Below are positions 50,224 to 58,402 of a DNA stretch of 64,000 nt, in pieces (the stretch's first letter is position 1; each line of letters begins with the position of its first letter). Both the position numbers and the translations under genes were made by a program. The notes below the pieces were generated by a model. The model saw only the letters and a list, made by a program, of their open reading frames with translations, did not search any database and was not told the origin of the DNA. The stretch is from CAYFUT01 sp964346395. GTDB taxonomy: Bacteria > Bacillota > Halanaerobiia > Halobacteroidales > Halobacteroidaceae. The stretch is from NCBI GenBank assembly GCA_964346395.1, contig CAYFUT010000008.1:1-64000 (forward strand), read 5' to 3'.

Positions 50224-51615
50224 TTATTGTGGGCTGCCAGTTTCATAGCCAGTAGCATTCTTAACTTCTCGCTCAATATACTGTACAGCTTCTTTGGCAC
50301 TCTTGTCACCGGTTAATACCGCATGAACTTGAGTGTAGAATGATTTAGAAACTTTACTGTAGTCAGCGCCTGTTGGTGCCGAAGGACGCGGTACAGCATT
50401 AACAAAGACATCATATAATTTACCGAAGAATGGTACTTCTTCTAAAATCTCTTCATCTTCATAAAGAGACGGCATAGTCGGATTCATTGTAATTTCAATT
50501 GCCCGTTTCTTCTGCTGCTCTGGTGAAGCTAAGAACTGAGCTACATCAGCAGCAACTTCCGGATTTTCACTATATTTACTTACTGCTAAGTTCCAGCCGC
50601 CTAAAGTATGGGCTGGTTCGCCGTTAGGACCTGCGGGCAACGGAGCAACATCAAACTTACCCTTGATAGCACTATCCTCATTATTTCCTAAAGCATAAGC
50701 GTAAGGCCAATTACGCATGAAGGCAGCATTTCCAGACTGCCAAACTCCTCGCGCATCTTCTTCAGCCATACCGGTTACTCCTCCAGGAGAAATCTCTCCT
50801 ACCCAGCCAGCGGCCTTATCAATAGCTTCTACTGCATTTTCATTGTTAATTGTCACTTTCTTATCCTGACTTACAATTGTGCCGCCGCCGTGAGACTTGA
50901 TCCATTCTAAAGCATCACAAGTTAGGCCTTCATAAGAATCACCCTGCCAGACAAAACCCCAGAAGTCCTGCTTACCTGCTTCTCGTTCGCCTTCTTGAAT
51001 CTTCTTGGCCATTTTTTCTAGCTCAGACCAAGTTTCAGGCGGTTCTTCATAACCGTACTTTTCCAGCAAATCAGTTCGGTAATAAAGCAGACCAGCATCA
51101 GTAAACCACGGTAAAGCCACTAAGCTTCCATTTACCGTATTATTTTCAACAATTGAGTCAAAGTGCTTATCAATCACATCTTGCGAGATGTGCTTATTCA
51201 GATCAATAAAGTGTTCTTCCAGTTCAGCCGGCCAGATAACATCTACCTGGTAAACATCCACCTTAGAACTCTGCGCCTCTAAAAACTGTAAGTATAATCC
51301 CTTGCGGTTATCAGCCAAGTCAGGTGTTTCTAATATCTCTACATCAACATTTGGATGTTCTTCTTCATACATTCTAGCCTGCTTTTTGGCCATTTCTTTT
51401 TCCTGTCCTACTGCTCCCGCAGCTACTGTAACCTTGACCTTATCCTCTGATTTGTCTTCTTCTTTGTCAGCTGTTTCTTCGGTAGTTTCCTGTTCAGCCT
51501 GCTGCTCTTGCTGAGTATCCTCCTCAGTTGCCTGCTGTCCTCCACAACCTGCTAAGGCAAGAGAAAAAGCTACTGCCAACACTAAAAATAATGCTACTGT
51601 TTTCTTATTAAACAT
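50224..51615 (-). CDS. ABC transporter sugar-binding lipoprotein, locus 2
   Basis: A 463-residue family 1 binding protein. The lipobox is LALAGC (C24), followed by a long acidic Gln/Glu linker (about 25-60) before the folded domain. It should be anchored to the outer face of the inner membrane, unlike the free binding protein of locus 1. WPAELEEHFIDLNKHIS, VALPWFTDAGLLYYRTD and TLGGWNLAVSKYS match the locus 1 protein. It delivers an alpha-glucosyl disaccharide to the MalF/MalG pair upstream; substrate inferred from the GH65 enzymes. Confidence 0.93.
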   Translation of the reverse strand: MFNKKTVALFLVLAVAFSLALAGCGGQQATEEDTQQEQQAEQETTEETADKEEDKSEDKVKVTVAAGAVGQEKEMAKKQARMYEEEHPNVDVEILETPDLADNRKGLYLQFLEAQSSKVDVYQVDVIWPAELEEHFIDLNKHISQDVIDKHFDSIVENNTVNGSLVALPWFTDAGLLYYRTDLLEKYGYEEPPETWSELEKMAKKIQEGEREAGKQDFWGFVWQGDSYEGLTCDALEWIKSHGGGTIVSQDKKVTINNENAVEAIDKAAGWVGEISPGGVTGMAEEDARGVWQSGNAAFMRNWPYAYALGNNEDSAIKGKFDVAPLPAGPNGEPAHTLGGWNLAVSKYSENPEVAADVAQFLASPEQQKKRAIEITMNPTMPSLYEDEEILEEVPFFGKLYDVFVNAVPRPSAPTGADYSKVSKSFYTQVHAVLTGDKSAKEAVQYIEREVKNATGYETGSPQ

Positions 51616-51713
51616 TTAATCAGCCCCCTTTTAATAATTAGTAAAGTTTTAATTTTAATTATTAGCCTATTTTAAGGCTATTTATTTTATAGGATGTCAA
51701 AAAGCATCCTTGC

Positions 51714-52580
51714 TTATCCTTTGACTGCTCCCGCAGTTAATCCTTTAACAATTCGTTTCTGGAAGATAAAGACTAATACTACTAACGGCACAGTTACTGT
51801 CACCGCCGCTGCCATCTTTTCTCCTAAAGGAATCTGGCGAGCTGCTTCTCCACTAAATAAAGCAATTGCTACCGGTACTGTCCGCGCTTCTGGCTGAATC
51901 GAAGTAAAGGTTAAGGCAAATAAATATTCATTCCAGGCGCGAATAAAAGCCAATAGCCCAGTGGTTACCATCGCTGGAGCAGTCAGCGGTAGTAAAATCA
52001 TCCGGAACGTCTGAAACGGAGTAGCTCCGTCCACCTGAGCCGACTGCATAATCTCATCCGGCAAGTCTTTAAAGAAAGATGCCAGTACCCAGGTAGTAAA
52101 CGGCAGCGTAAACAGCATATAAGAGAGAACCATACTAAACCGGGCTCCCAAATTTAAAGTAGTAATTACTGCATATAAACCAGCCAAAACTGTAACCTGA
52201 GGAAACATGGTCATCGATAATATCACATACATAGTCGGTTTTTTACCTCTAAACCGCAGCTTCCCTAAAGCAAAGGCGGAAAAAGAACCTGCTACTAAAG
52301 CTAAAATAGTAGTTGATAAGGAAACTACTACACTATTCATTAACCCCCCGAGAAAAGTCTTACTCGAAAAGATAGTGAAGTAATTCTGGATGTTAATATC
52401 TATTTCTCCTGTCTGCGGATCCCGGGGAATAAAAGTAGCCGGCATCATCTGCAGCTGAGCTTCTGACTTCAAAGAAGAGTTAACTGCCCAGTAAAAAGGA
52501 AACAGCAGGTAAAATACTATAATAGCCAACATCACCCAGAAACCAACTTTCTTCAGCTGCCCTCTAGTTGCTTTACTCAT
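51714..52580 (-). CDS. ABC sugar transporter permease, MalG type, locus 2
   Basis: A 288-residue inner-membrane permease with six helices. The EAA loop (MQSAQVDGATPFQTFRM, then LPLTAPA) is present, but its usual Glu-Ala-Ala start is replaced by Gln-Ser-Ala. The C-terminus RIVKGLTAGAVKG is MalG-like. The start is ATG 52580 inside the end of the MalF-type gene (ATGAGTAA overlap of eight bases), implying translational coupling. It pairs with the MalF-type subunit. Confidence 0.92.
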   Translation of the reverse strand: MSKATRGQLKKVGFWVMLAIIVFYLLFPFYWAVNSSLKSEAQLQMMPATFIPRDPQTGEIDINIQNYFTIFSSKTFLGGLMNSVVVSLSTTILALVAGSFSAFALGKLRFRGKKPTMYVILSMTMFPQVTVLAGLYAVITTLNLGARFSMVLSYMLFTLPFTTWVLASFFKDLPDEIMQSAQVDGATPFQTFRMILLPLTAPAMVTTGLLAFIRAWNEYLFALTFTSIQPEARTVPVAIALFSGEAARQIPLGEKMAAAVTVTVPLVVLVFIFQKRIVKGLTAGAVKG

Positions 52581-53592
52581 CCATATCAACTCCCAGCATT
52601 CTAATATACATCGCTGCAAAAGCGGCAATTAAAATGAAAATTAAAACTCCAATTGAAGAGGCTAGCCCCATATTCCGATTTTGAATTAACTGATAATAGT
52701 TGTAACTGGCCATTGAATAGCGCTTAGTCTCCAATAATACCTGAAAGATATCAAACACACGTAAGGAATTCAAAGTTCGAAAGACTAAAGCTATTGCCAG
52801 AGAAGGTTTGATCAGCGGCAGTGTGATATTGAAAAACTGATTTACTTTACTGGCGCCGTCCACCTCTGCTGCCTCATATAATTCATTAGGTATTAGCTGT
52901 AAGCCAGCCAGAATCAGTAAAGCCATAAACGGCGTTGTCTTCCAGACATCAATAGCAATTAAAGACGGCAGCTGCAATTCCTCCATAGTTAAAAAAGCAA
53001 TATTGCCGTCACCAATCCCTAATTTCTCAAAAACGGTGTTGAATAAGCCAATTCGGTTAGACTGCAGCATAGCTTCCCACATGGTAGCCGAAACTACTGT
53101 AATTACCGACCAGGGAATCAACATCACCGCTCTCATTCCTCCCCGGCCTTTGAAGTCACTGTTTACCACCAGGGCAATTATCATCCCCAATAAGGTTTCG
53201 AAAAATACTGAACAGACCGTAAAAATCAAAGTGTTGATAATAGCATTTATAAAATTAGGGTCTGTCGCTCCTATTACAAATTGGTTGCCAAACAAATTAA
53301 CTTTAGCCAGTTCTTTATACCACCTAGGATCTTCAGGTAGTACCTCCATAGCCGTCTTTCCTTCCGGCAGTTTTCTCACAGTAACACTAAGTAAAGTTTT
53401 ATAGTTCTGCAGCCCCACAAATTCAGTTGGTTGGCTGCTGGCGAACCTATCATTAGTAAAACTTTTGACAAATACCTGTCCTAAAGGATAAAAAGCAATA
53501 GATAATAAAATTAAAGCTGTGGGTAGTAATAAAAGATAGGCTAACTTCTTTTCTTGTTTAGCTAATTCTGAAATGCCACCCTTTTTGCTCAT
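52573..53592 (-). CDS. ABC sugar transporter permease, MalF type, locus 2
   Basis: A 339-residue permease with six helices. There is an extra extracytoplasmic loop between helices 1 and 2 (about residues 60-105, more than in locus 1). The EAA loop is LYEAAEVDGASKVNQFFN then ITLPLIKPS. First gene of the locus 2 operon. The start follows AAAGGAGGTAAGCTA. A consensus promoter lies about 330 bases upstream at 53927, giving a long leader. Confidence 0.92.
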   Translation of the reverse strand: MSKKGGISELAKQEKKLAYLLLLPTALILLSIAFYPLGQVFVKSFTNDRFASSQPTEFVGLQNYKTLLSVTVRKLPEGKTAMEVLPEDPRWYKELAKVNLFGNQFVIGATDPNFINAIINTLIFTVCSVFFETLLGMIIALVVNSDFKGRGGMRAVMLIPWSVITVVSATMWEAMLQSNRIGLFNTVFEKLGIGDGNIAFLTMEELQLPSLIAIDVWKTTPFMALLILAGLQLIPNELYEAAEVDGASKVNQFFNITLPLIKPSLAIALVFRTLNSLRVFDIFQVLLETKRYSMASYNYYQLIQNRNMGLASSIGVLIFILIAAFAAMYIRMLGVDMDE

Positions 53593-53869
53593 TAGCTTAC
53601 CTCCTTTTGAAGTTTAGTATTCAATTTACATCTTCAGGGATCCTAAAAATTAATTCCCTCCTTTTTTATCCCTAACTCCGCTAATTTGGCCAAATTATAT
53701 AGCTAAATATAAAAATAGCTTCCCCCTTTTAATCCTCAACTAATGAAACGACATTAAAAAATATTTCCGCCGTTCCTGGTAAAATAAACAGATTAAGGGC
53801 AAGCTTAATTATAAACTTATTATTTTAAAATTTAGTTATTAAAACATAGTTTTGACCGCCAACTGTCTC

Positions 53870-53884
53870 TGTAACCGGTTTCCA
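53870..53884. promoter_or_regulatory. LacI-type operator O1 of locus 2
   Basis: TGTAACCGGTTTCCA has the palindromic core GTAACCGGTTTC. It lies about 36-50 bases past the predicted start of transcription, where a bound repressor would block elongation or loop to the site at 54051. Confidence 0.65.
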
Positions 53885-53926
53885 AACTGTTAAAAAATAT
53901 ATACTTATTTTTACTTTGCTGCCTTT

Positions 53927-53955
53927 ATTATATAAATTACAGACACCAATGTCAA
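53927..53955 (-). promoter_or_regulatory. Consensus sigma-A promoter of the locus 2 transporter operon
   Basis: TTGACA (53950-53955) and TATAAT (53927-53932) are both perfect and separated by 17 bases on the minus strand. This is the best promoter in the window. Confidence 0.85.
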
Positions 53956-54050
53956 GGATAATCAGCAAAATAATCTTATAGGCTGCAGATAAAATAAATT
54001 ATAAATTGGTTATAGACTTAAGCAGATTATAAATTATTAATTTATTGTTT

Positions 54051-54064
54051 TGTAAACGATTCCA
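54051..54064. promoter_or_regulatory. LacI-type operator O2 of locus 2
   Basis: TGTAAACGATTCCA matches the locus 2 operator consensus. It lies 180 bp from O1 and close to the 3-prime end of the chemoreceptor gene. Confidence 0.5.
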
Positions 54065-54161
54065 AATCTTAATACCATTTCAAGTTTACCTTCTATTAAT
54101 AATTATAATAAAGATTATAAGGTGTGTAAAGTAATTTTTTTAATTTCCTGTCACAGATAGT

Positions 54162-55730
54162 TTAAATATCAAATTCATCTATTAATATTTTTAATTCTTG
54201 AGCCATTTCATCTAACTCATTAGCAGATTTTGCAATTTCTTCGGACATTTCATTGATTTCCCCAGAAGTTTCTTCTACCTGATTGCCTGTTTCAGTTATT
54301 TTTTCAGTTGCCGTTGCCGTTTCTTCAATTTTTGTCGAAGTATGCTGGATGGAATCAGCTATAGTGGCAAATAACTCCCCTGTCTCTTCCGCTATTTCCC
54401 GGCTTGTTTCCGCTTTCTCTTCTACTTCCTGGACTGCTTCTAAACCAGTTTCTGATTTAGATTGAATCTCTGTAATCAACCCCGAAATTTCACTAGTTGC
54501 CTCTGCTGTTTCTTCTGCTAATTCCCTTATTTTGTTAGCTACTACCGCAAAACCGCGTCCAGCTTCTCCAGCTCGACTGGCTTCTATGGAAGCATTTAAA
54601 GCCAATAAATTAGTTTCTTCAGCGATATTATCAATTAAATCTACAATTTTATTGATCTCCTGAGTAGTACCGTCTAAATCTTCAATAACTTCTACAGTAG
54701 TAGCTACTTTATGATCAATCTCCTGAATGCTAGTTACTGTCTGTTGGATATTTACTTCTCCAGCATCTGCTTCTTGATTAGTCTCCTGAGTAGATTTAAT
54801 TGCCTCTTGATGAGCAGCCGATACCCGGTCAAGAGCAGAAAACATCGTGTCAAAATCTTGAATAGTCTGCTCCACCCTGCTGCTTTCTTGATCGGCAGTA
54901 GCAGAAAGCTGCTGGCTGTAAGAAGATAAATCCTGAATAGAACTATTCAGTTTAGCAACTATTTCTTTTAATTGGGCCAACATTTTATTTAAAGACTGGG
55001 TTAAAGAACCTATTTCATCATCCGTTTCTATCGTCAGCGGCTCTACATCTAAATTTCCCTGAGCAATTTGTTCTGCAAAATCAACAGCCTTACTAATCGG
55101 CTTACTAATTCGGCGGTATAAAATTATAAAGGTTACTGCCAGCGCAACAAGCACCAGCCCCAATAAAATATTAGTCAAAAGTAAGAAAAAATCAGCCCTC
55201 CGCTGAGTCGCCGCTGTCTGCTGTGCTGTTTTTTGTCTGATATCGGCTTGAAATTCTTCAATCGGATCCATAACCTTCTGTTTCTGTTTAGTATAAAAGT
55301 CTCCAAATATTATTCGTCGCGCCCGCTGAAAATCCCCTTCTTCTGCATAAGACAGTGCATTTTGTTCACTATTTTTTAACATCATCGATTCCTCAATTGC
55401 CTGCTGAATTAATTCTAAATCTTCTTCCGGTGCATCTAATTTTCTTAACTTATCCATTACTTTTTCGCGCGTTTTCTTCTCTTCTACTTCCTCAAAATAA
55501 TTATTATAGTATTCTTCATTTCCATGTTGAGCATATTTGCGCACCTGCACTGTTAAATAATCCAGAGTCTCAGCTAAATCTCTACTGAGTTCCTCAAGCT
55601 GTTGTTTTCTTTCCACTGCTCGTCTTTCCTGGCGGAAACTAATATTCAGACCAAAAACACTAACCCCCACACAAATAAGTAAAACCAAAATTATTCCGCC
55701 GCTCAACCGCAGTAATTTAGTAATTTTCAA
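54162..55730 (-). CDS. Methyl-accepting chemotaxis protein associated with locus 2
   Basis: A 522-residue chemoreceptor. TM1 is at about 10-30, a helical-bundle periplasmic sensor spans 31-180, TM2 is at about 183-205, then HAMP (about 206-260), and a signalling hairpin with the canonical tip EASRAGEAGRGFAVV. It signals to CheA/CheW. The start is TTG 55730 after GGGGGGATATTA, and no ATG is better placed. The gene directly precedes the locus 2 transporter, as the other chemoreceptor precedes locus 1. Its promoter contains a site of the locus 2 operator type. Confidence 0.9.
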   Translation of the reverse strand: MKITKLLRLSGGIILVLLICVGVSVFGLNISFRQERRAVERKQQLEELSRDLAETLDYLTVQVRKYAQHGNEEYYNNYFEEVEEKKTREKVMDKLRKLDAPEEDLELIQQAIEESMMLKNSEQNALSYAEEGDFQRARRIIFGDFYTKQKQKVMDPIEEFQADIRQKTAQQTAATQRRADFFLLLTNILLGLVLVALAVTFIILYRRISKPISKAVDFAEQIAQGNLDVEPLTIETDDEIGSLTQSLNKMLAQLKEIVAKLNSSIQDLSSYSQQLSATADQESSRVEQTIQDFDTMFSALDRVSAAHQEAIKSTQETNQEADAGEVNIQQTVTSIQEIDHKVATTVEVIEDLDGTTQEINKIVDLIDNIAEETNLLALNASIEASRAGEAGRGFAVVANKIRELAEETAEATSEISGLITEIQSKSETGLEAVQEVEEKAETSREIAEETGELFATIADSIQHTSTKIEETATATEKITETGNQVEETSGEINEMSEEIAKSANELDEMAQELKILIDEFDI

Positions 55731-55764
55731 TAATATCCCCCCAAAAAATAAAAACCCCCACCGT

Positions 55765-55793
55765 TTTAATAGGTCTGCCCTTGACCTATTAAA
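55765..55793 (-). promoter_or_regulatory. Leader hairpin before the locus 2 chemoreceptor
   Basis: TTTAATAGGTC (55765-55775) and GACCTATTAAA (55783-55793) form a perfect 11-bp stem with a seven-base loop in the mRNA leader. GGTGGGGGTTTTTATTTTTT follows a few bases later, so it could act as an attenuator-like structure before the ribosome site. Confidence 0.5.
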
Positions 55794-55838
55794 TGTTTAG
55801 GAGTCTTATATAAGTAATAAGATTATAAAATATTTTCT

Positions 55839-55852
55839 TGTAACCGCTTTCA
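55839..55852. promoter_or_regulatory. LacI/CcpA-type operator of the locus 2 chemoreceptor
   Basis: On the minus strand it reads TGAAAGCGGTTACA, which fits both the locus 2 operator consensus and the general catabolite-response element (cre) pattern. It overlaps the -35 position of the chemoreceptor promoter. Confidence 0.6.
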
Positions 55853-55990
55853 GGTGCTTTAAAAAAACACTGCTTATTTGTTGTTATGGGTTATAGGTCA
55901 ATTATTTTAAAGATTATAATTTTATTACATCTAACATCTTAGTTTAAATTATAATATAAATAAAGTAACTTGTAAAGAAAAATTTAGTTT

Positions 55991-58279
55991 TTATCCTAAC
56001 AACTGCCTAACTTTCTGCAAACTGCTTTGCAGCATATACTTTTTAAATGATCTGCTTTCGGCTAATAAACTAGTTAACCGCGGCTGTAAATCATTAGTTT
56101 CCTTCTGATTAATCTCTTTCGTCCCTCGGTTGACTAAAATACTGCCTTTAGGAAGTAATTCAATCTGAATTAACCCCTTCGCCTGCAGACATTTGAGTCC
56201 TACAAGTACTGTCACCTCTTGTTCAGCAGTTAATGCCGCTAACTGATAAATATCTGTTTCTCCCTGCTGCTGATTAATTATATGTTTGGTCAAACCGGCT
56301 AATTGGTTGAGGAAATGCTGCGGAGACCTCAATTCAGCTTGTGAATAAGCTAATATTATCCGGTCAGGCATTACTTTATTAATTATTTCTCGGGCAATAT
56401 TTAATTCCGGGGGGCAAGATAAGAAAACTAAGTTATCAGCTTGTTGGCTCTGATAGCGATTAATTAGATTATTAGTTGTTGGTTCCTCTAAACCTTCATA
56501 ATAATACACAGCTCGAAAAAATTCGGACAGTACTTCTCCTCTTGACTGCCAATTGCGCCAATCTTCAAGCACAAAATTTATTTCTGGTCTAGTAACTGCT
56601 CCCCGCCCCGTTAACACTCTTTCAATTACCAGTTGCAATTCCCGACGACCCCGCCAGTGATTAATCGTGAGTGTATACACTAAGTCTACCTCTTTACCTA
56701 ACTTTTCCTCTGTCCCCCGCCACCAAACAGCAGTATATTCTTCGCCTCCTGAACTAACCACTAAATTAATATGTTTCCCTTCGCTAAATGAACGATAGGA
56801 AACAACCTCTACTCCCGAAGAATAGAATACAGGTTCGGGATTTTGTTCCCCAAAAGGGGCCAACTTCCGAGTCTGCTCGTAAAAGTCAAAGCTTAACTGG
56901 TCAAATCCAATCCGATCATCAACTATTAATTCCCGAGTTCCACTTAAATCCGTCATCTGCTGGGCTAAAACCTGTTTAACTTCTGTTATAAATTCCTCTA
57001 CATCTTCTGCCCGCAGGGAAAAACCGGCTGCCCCGGCATGACCGCCGAAGGTCAGCAGTAAGTCTGAACATTCAGTTAACCCTTGATACATATGTACTCC
57101 CTCAATGGATCGGGCAGAACCCGTCACCACTCCTGGTTCCTCTGCTGCCGACAGAAGCAAAGCCGGTACTTGAAACTGTTCAGTCAGCCGGCCAGCTACA
57201 ATTCCTACCACCCCTTGATGCCAGTCTGGATTATAAAGTACTATTGGTTCTTCTAAATCCTCCTCTGCTAACTGCTCCCAAGCTTCTTCTTCCATTTGAC
57301 TGCTGATTTCCTTCCGCCGGTTATTAATTTCATCCAGTTCCCGGGCCAACTCTTCAGCCCGATCCTCTTCTGCAGCTAATAATAGTTCCACTCCCTTCCG
57401 AGCCGTAGAAATCCGCCCGGCTGCATTCAACCGGGGAGCTAGCTGGAAACCAATTTCTTCCGCCCCCACATTGAACGGTTCTAAATCACAGACTGCACAT
57501 AAAGCTGCTACTCCTGGCCAGCTAGGAGTTGCCAACAAATCTAATCCCTCTCTTAACAAATAGCGGTTTTCCTGTTGTAAAGGCACTACATCCGCCACTA
57601 TAGCCAGGGCCAATAGTTCTAAAAATTTGTCCGCCTGAGCTGGTTGCCCGTCCTGTTCCAACAAGGCTCGGGCCAACATATAGGCCATACCAGCCCCCGG
57701 CAGATCATAAGCCCGATGCTCTTCCGGCAGCAGCTTGGGGGATAAGATATAATCAGCCGGCGGCAGTTCAGGCGGCAGCTGATGATGATCAGTGACTACT
57801 ATTTCTAATCCCAAATCTTTTGCCTGAGCAACTTCCTCAAAATTAGAGATACCGCAGTCACAGGTTACAATTAATTCTACACCTGCTTCCGCCAGTTCAG
57901 CAATTACCTCTTCATCAAGCCCATAGCCTTCAGTAAACCGATCGGGAATATGATAAACCACATCTGCTCCCAATTGCCGCAAAACAGCTGCCAAAATAGC
58001 TGTCGAAATGATCCCATCGGCATCATAATCGCCGTAAACACAGATTTTAGCCCCACTGTTAATTCGATTGCGGATAAAATTTCTCGTCTGCTGCAGATTC
58101 TTAAATTCCAGCGGCTTAGTCGGCTGATAGCTATCTAAATCCAAAAATTCTTCCCACTCTGCAGGCGTAGTAATCCCCCGTCGGTAAAATAATTTAGCCA
58201 GAGTAGTATTGCCCTCTGTCTTTTCTAACAGCCAGTCCGGCAGCTCTCTCTGATGGGGATAAGTAACTTTATAGTCCAT
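55991..58279 (-). CDS. recJ: Single-stranded-DNA-specific exonuclease RecJ
   Basis: A 762-residue DHH-family 5-prime to 3-prime exonuclease. Motif I is VYGDYDADGIIS (81-92), the DHH motif is VVTDHHQLPPE (about 156-166), and the DHHA1 part has GGHAGAAGFSL. An oligonucleotide-binding domain and a Firmicute-type C-terminal extension (about 570-762) follow. It processes single-stranded ends in recombination and repair. It lies next to a helicase/nuclease operon of repair type. The start follows GAGGTGTAAGT, right by an assembly gap. Confidence 0.93.
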   Translation of the reverse strand: MDYKVTYPHQRELPDWLLEKTEGNTTLAKLFYRRGITTPAEWEEFLDLDSYQPTKPLEFKNLQQTRNFIRNRINSGAKICVYGDYDADGIISTAILAAVLRQLGADVVYHIPDRFTEGYGLDEEVIAELAEAGVELIVTCDCGISNFEEVAQAKDLGLEIVVTDHHQLPPELPPADYILSPKLLPEEHRAYDLPGAGMAYMLARALLEQDGQPAQADKFLELLALAIVADVVPLQQENRYLLREGLDLLATPSWPGVAALCAVCDLEPFNVGAEEIGFQLAPRLNAAGRISTARKGVELLLAAEEDRAEELARELDEINNRRKEISSQMEEEAWEQLAEEDLEEPIVLYNPDWHQGVVGIVAGRLTEQFQVPALLLSAAEEPGVVTGSARSIEGVHMYQGLTECSDLLLTFGGHAGAAGFSLRAEDVEEFITEVKQVLAQQMTDLSGTRELIVDDRIGFDQLSFDFYEQTRKLAPFGEQNPEPVFYSSGVEVVSYRSFSEGKHINLVVSSGGEEYTAVWWRGTEEKLGKEVDLVYTLTINHWRGRRELQLVIERVLTGRGAVTRPEINFVLEDWRNWQSRGEVLSEFFRAVYYYEGLEEPTTNNLINRYQSQQADNLVFLSCPPELNIAREIINKVMPDRIILAYSQAELRSPQHFLNQLAGLTKHIINQQQGETDIYQLAALTAEQEVTVLVGLKCLQAKGLIQIELLPKGSILVNRGTKEINQKETNDLQPRLTSLLAESRSFKKYMLQSSLQKVRQLLG

Positions 58280-58298
58280 ACTTACACCTCACTTACCA

Positions 58299-58398
58299 NN
58301 NNNNNNNNNNNNNNNNNNNNNNNNNNNNNNNNNNNNNNNNNNNNNNNNNNNNNNNNNNNNNNNNNNNNNNNNNNNNNNNNNNNNNNNNNNNNNNNNNN
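58299..58398. other. Assembly gap (100 N)
   Basis: A 100-N unknown-size gap between recJ and the nuclease gene. Its flanks do not show repeats, so a whole gene could be missing here. Confidence 0.9.
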
Positions 58399-58402
58399 CC
58401 TT

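Larger units (their letters stand above)
53593..54161. promoter_or_regulatory. Control region of locus 2
   Basis: 569 bases without a gene. It holds a strong promoter (53927-53955), an operator 40 bases downstream (53870-53884), a second operator about 120 bases upstream of the promoter (54051-54064), and a long AT-rich leader. The leader of about 325 bases before the MalF-type gene shows no riboswitch I can recognise. Confidence 0.6.
55731..55990. promoter_or_regulatory. Control region of the locus 2 chemoreceptor
   Basis: 260 bases between recJ and the chemoreceptor. They hold the leader hairpin (55765-55793), the -10 box TATAAT (55822-55827, minus strand), and the operator (55839-55852). 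The -35 region is covered by the operator. Nothing else is recognised. Confidence 0.55.

Noticed and set aside
53003..53404. A 133-codon plus-strand frame antisense to the MalF-type gene of locus 2
   Set aside because: Shadow of the permease frame; composition is typical of antisense translation.
55740..55793. A cyclic-di-GMP riboswitch before the chemoreceptor
   Set aside because: The chemoreceptor context invites it, but I could not match the conserved GEMM core; only a simple hairpin is seen.
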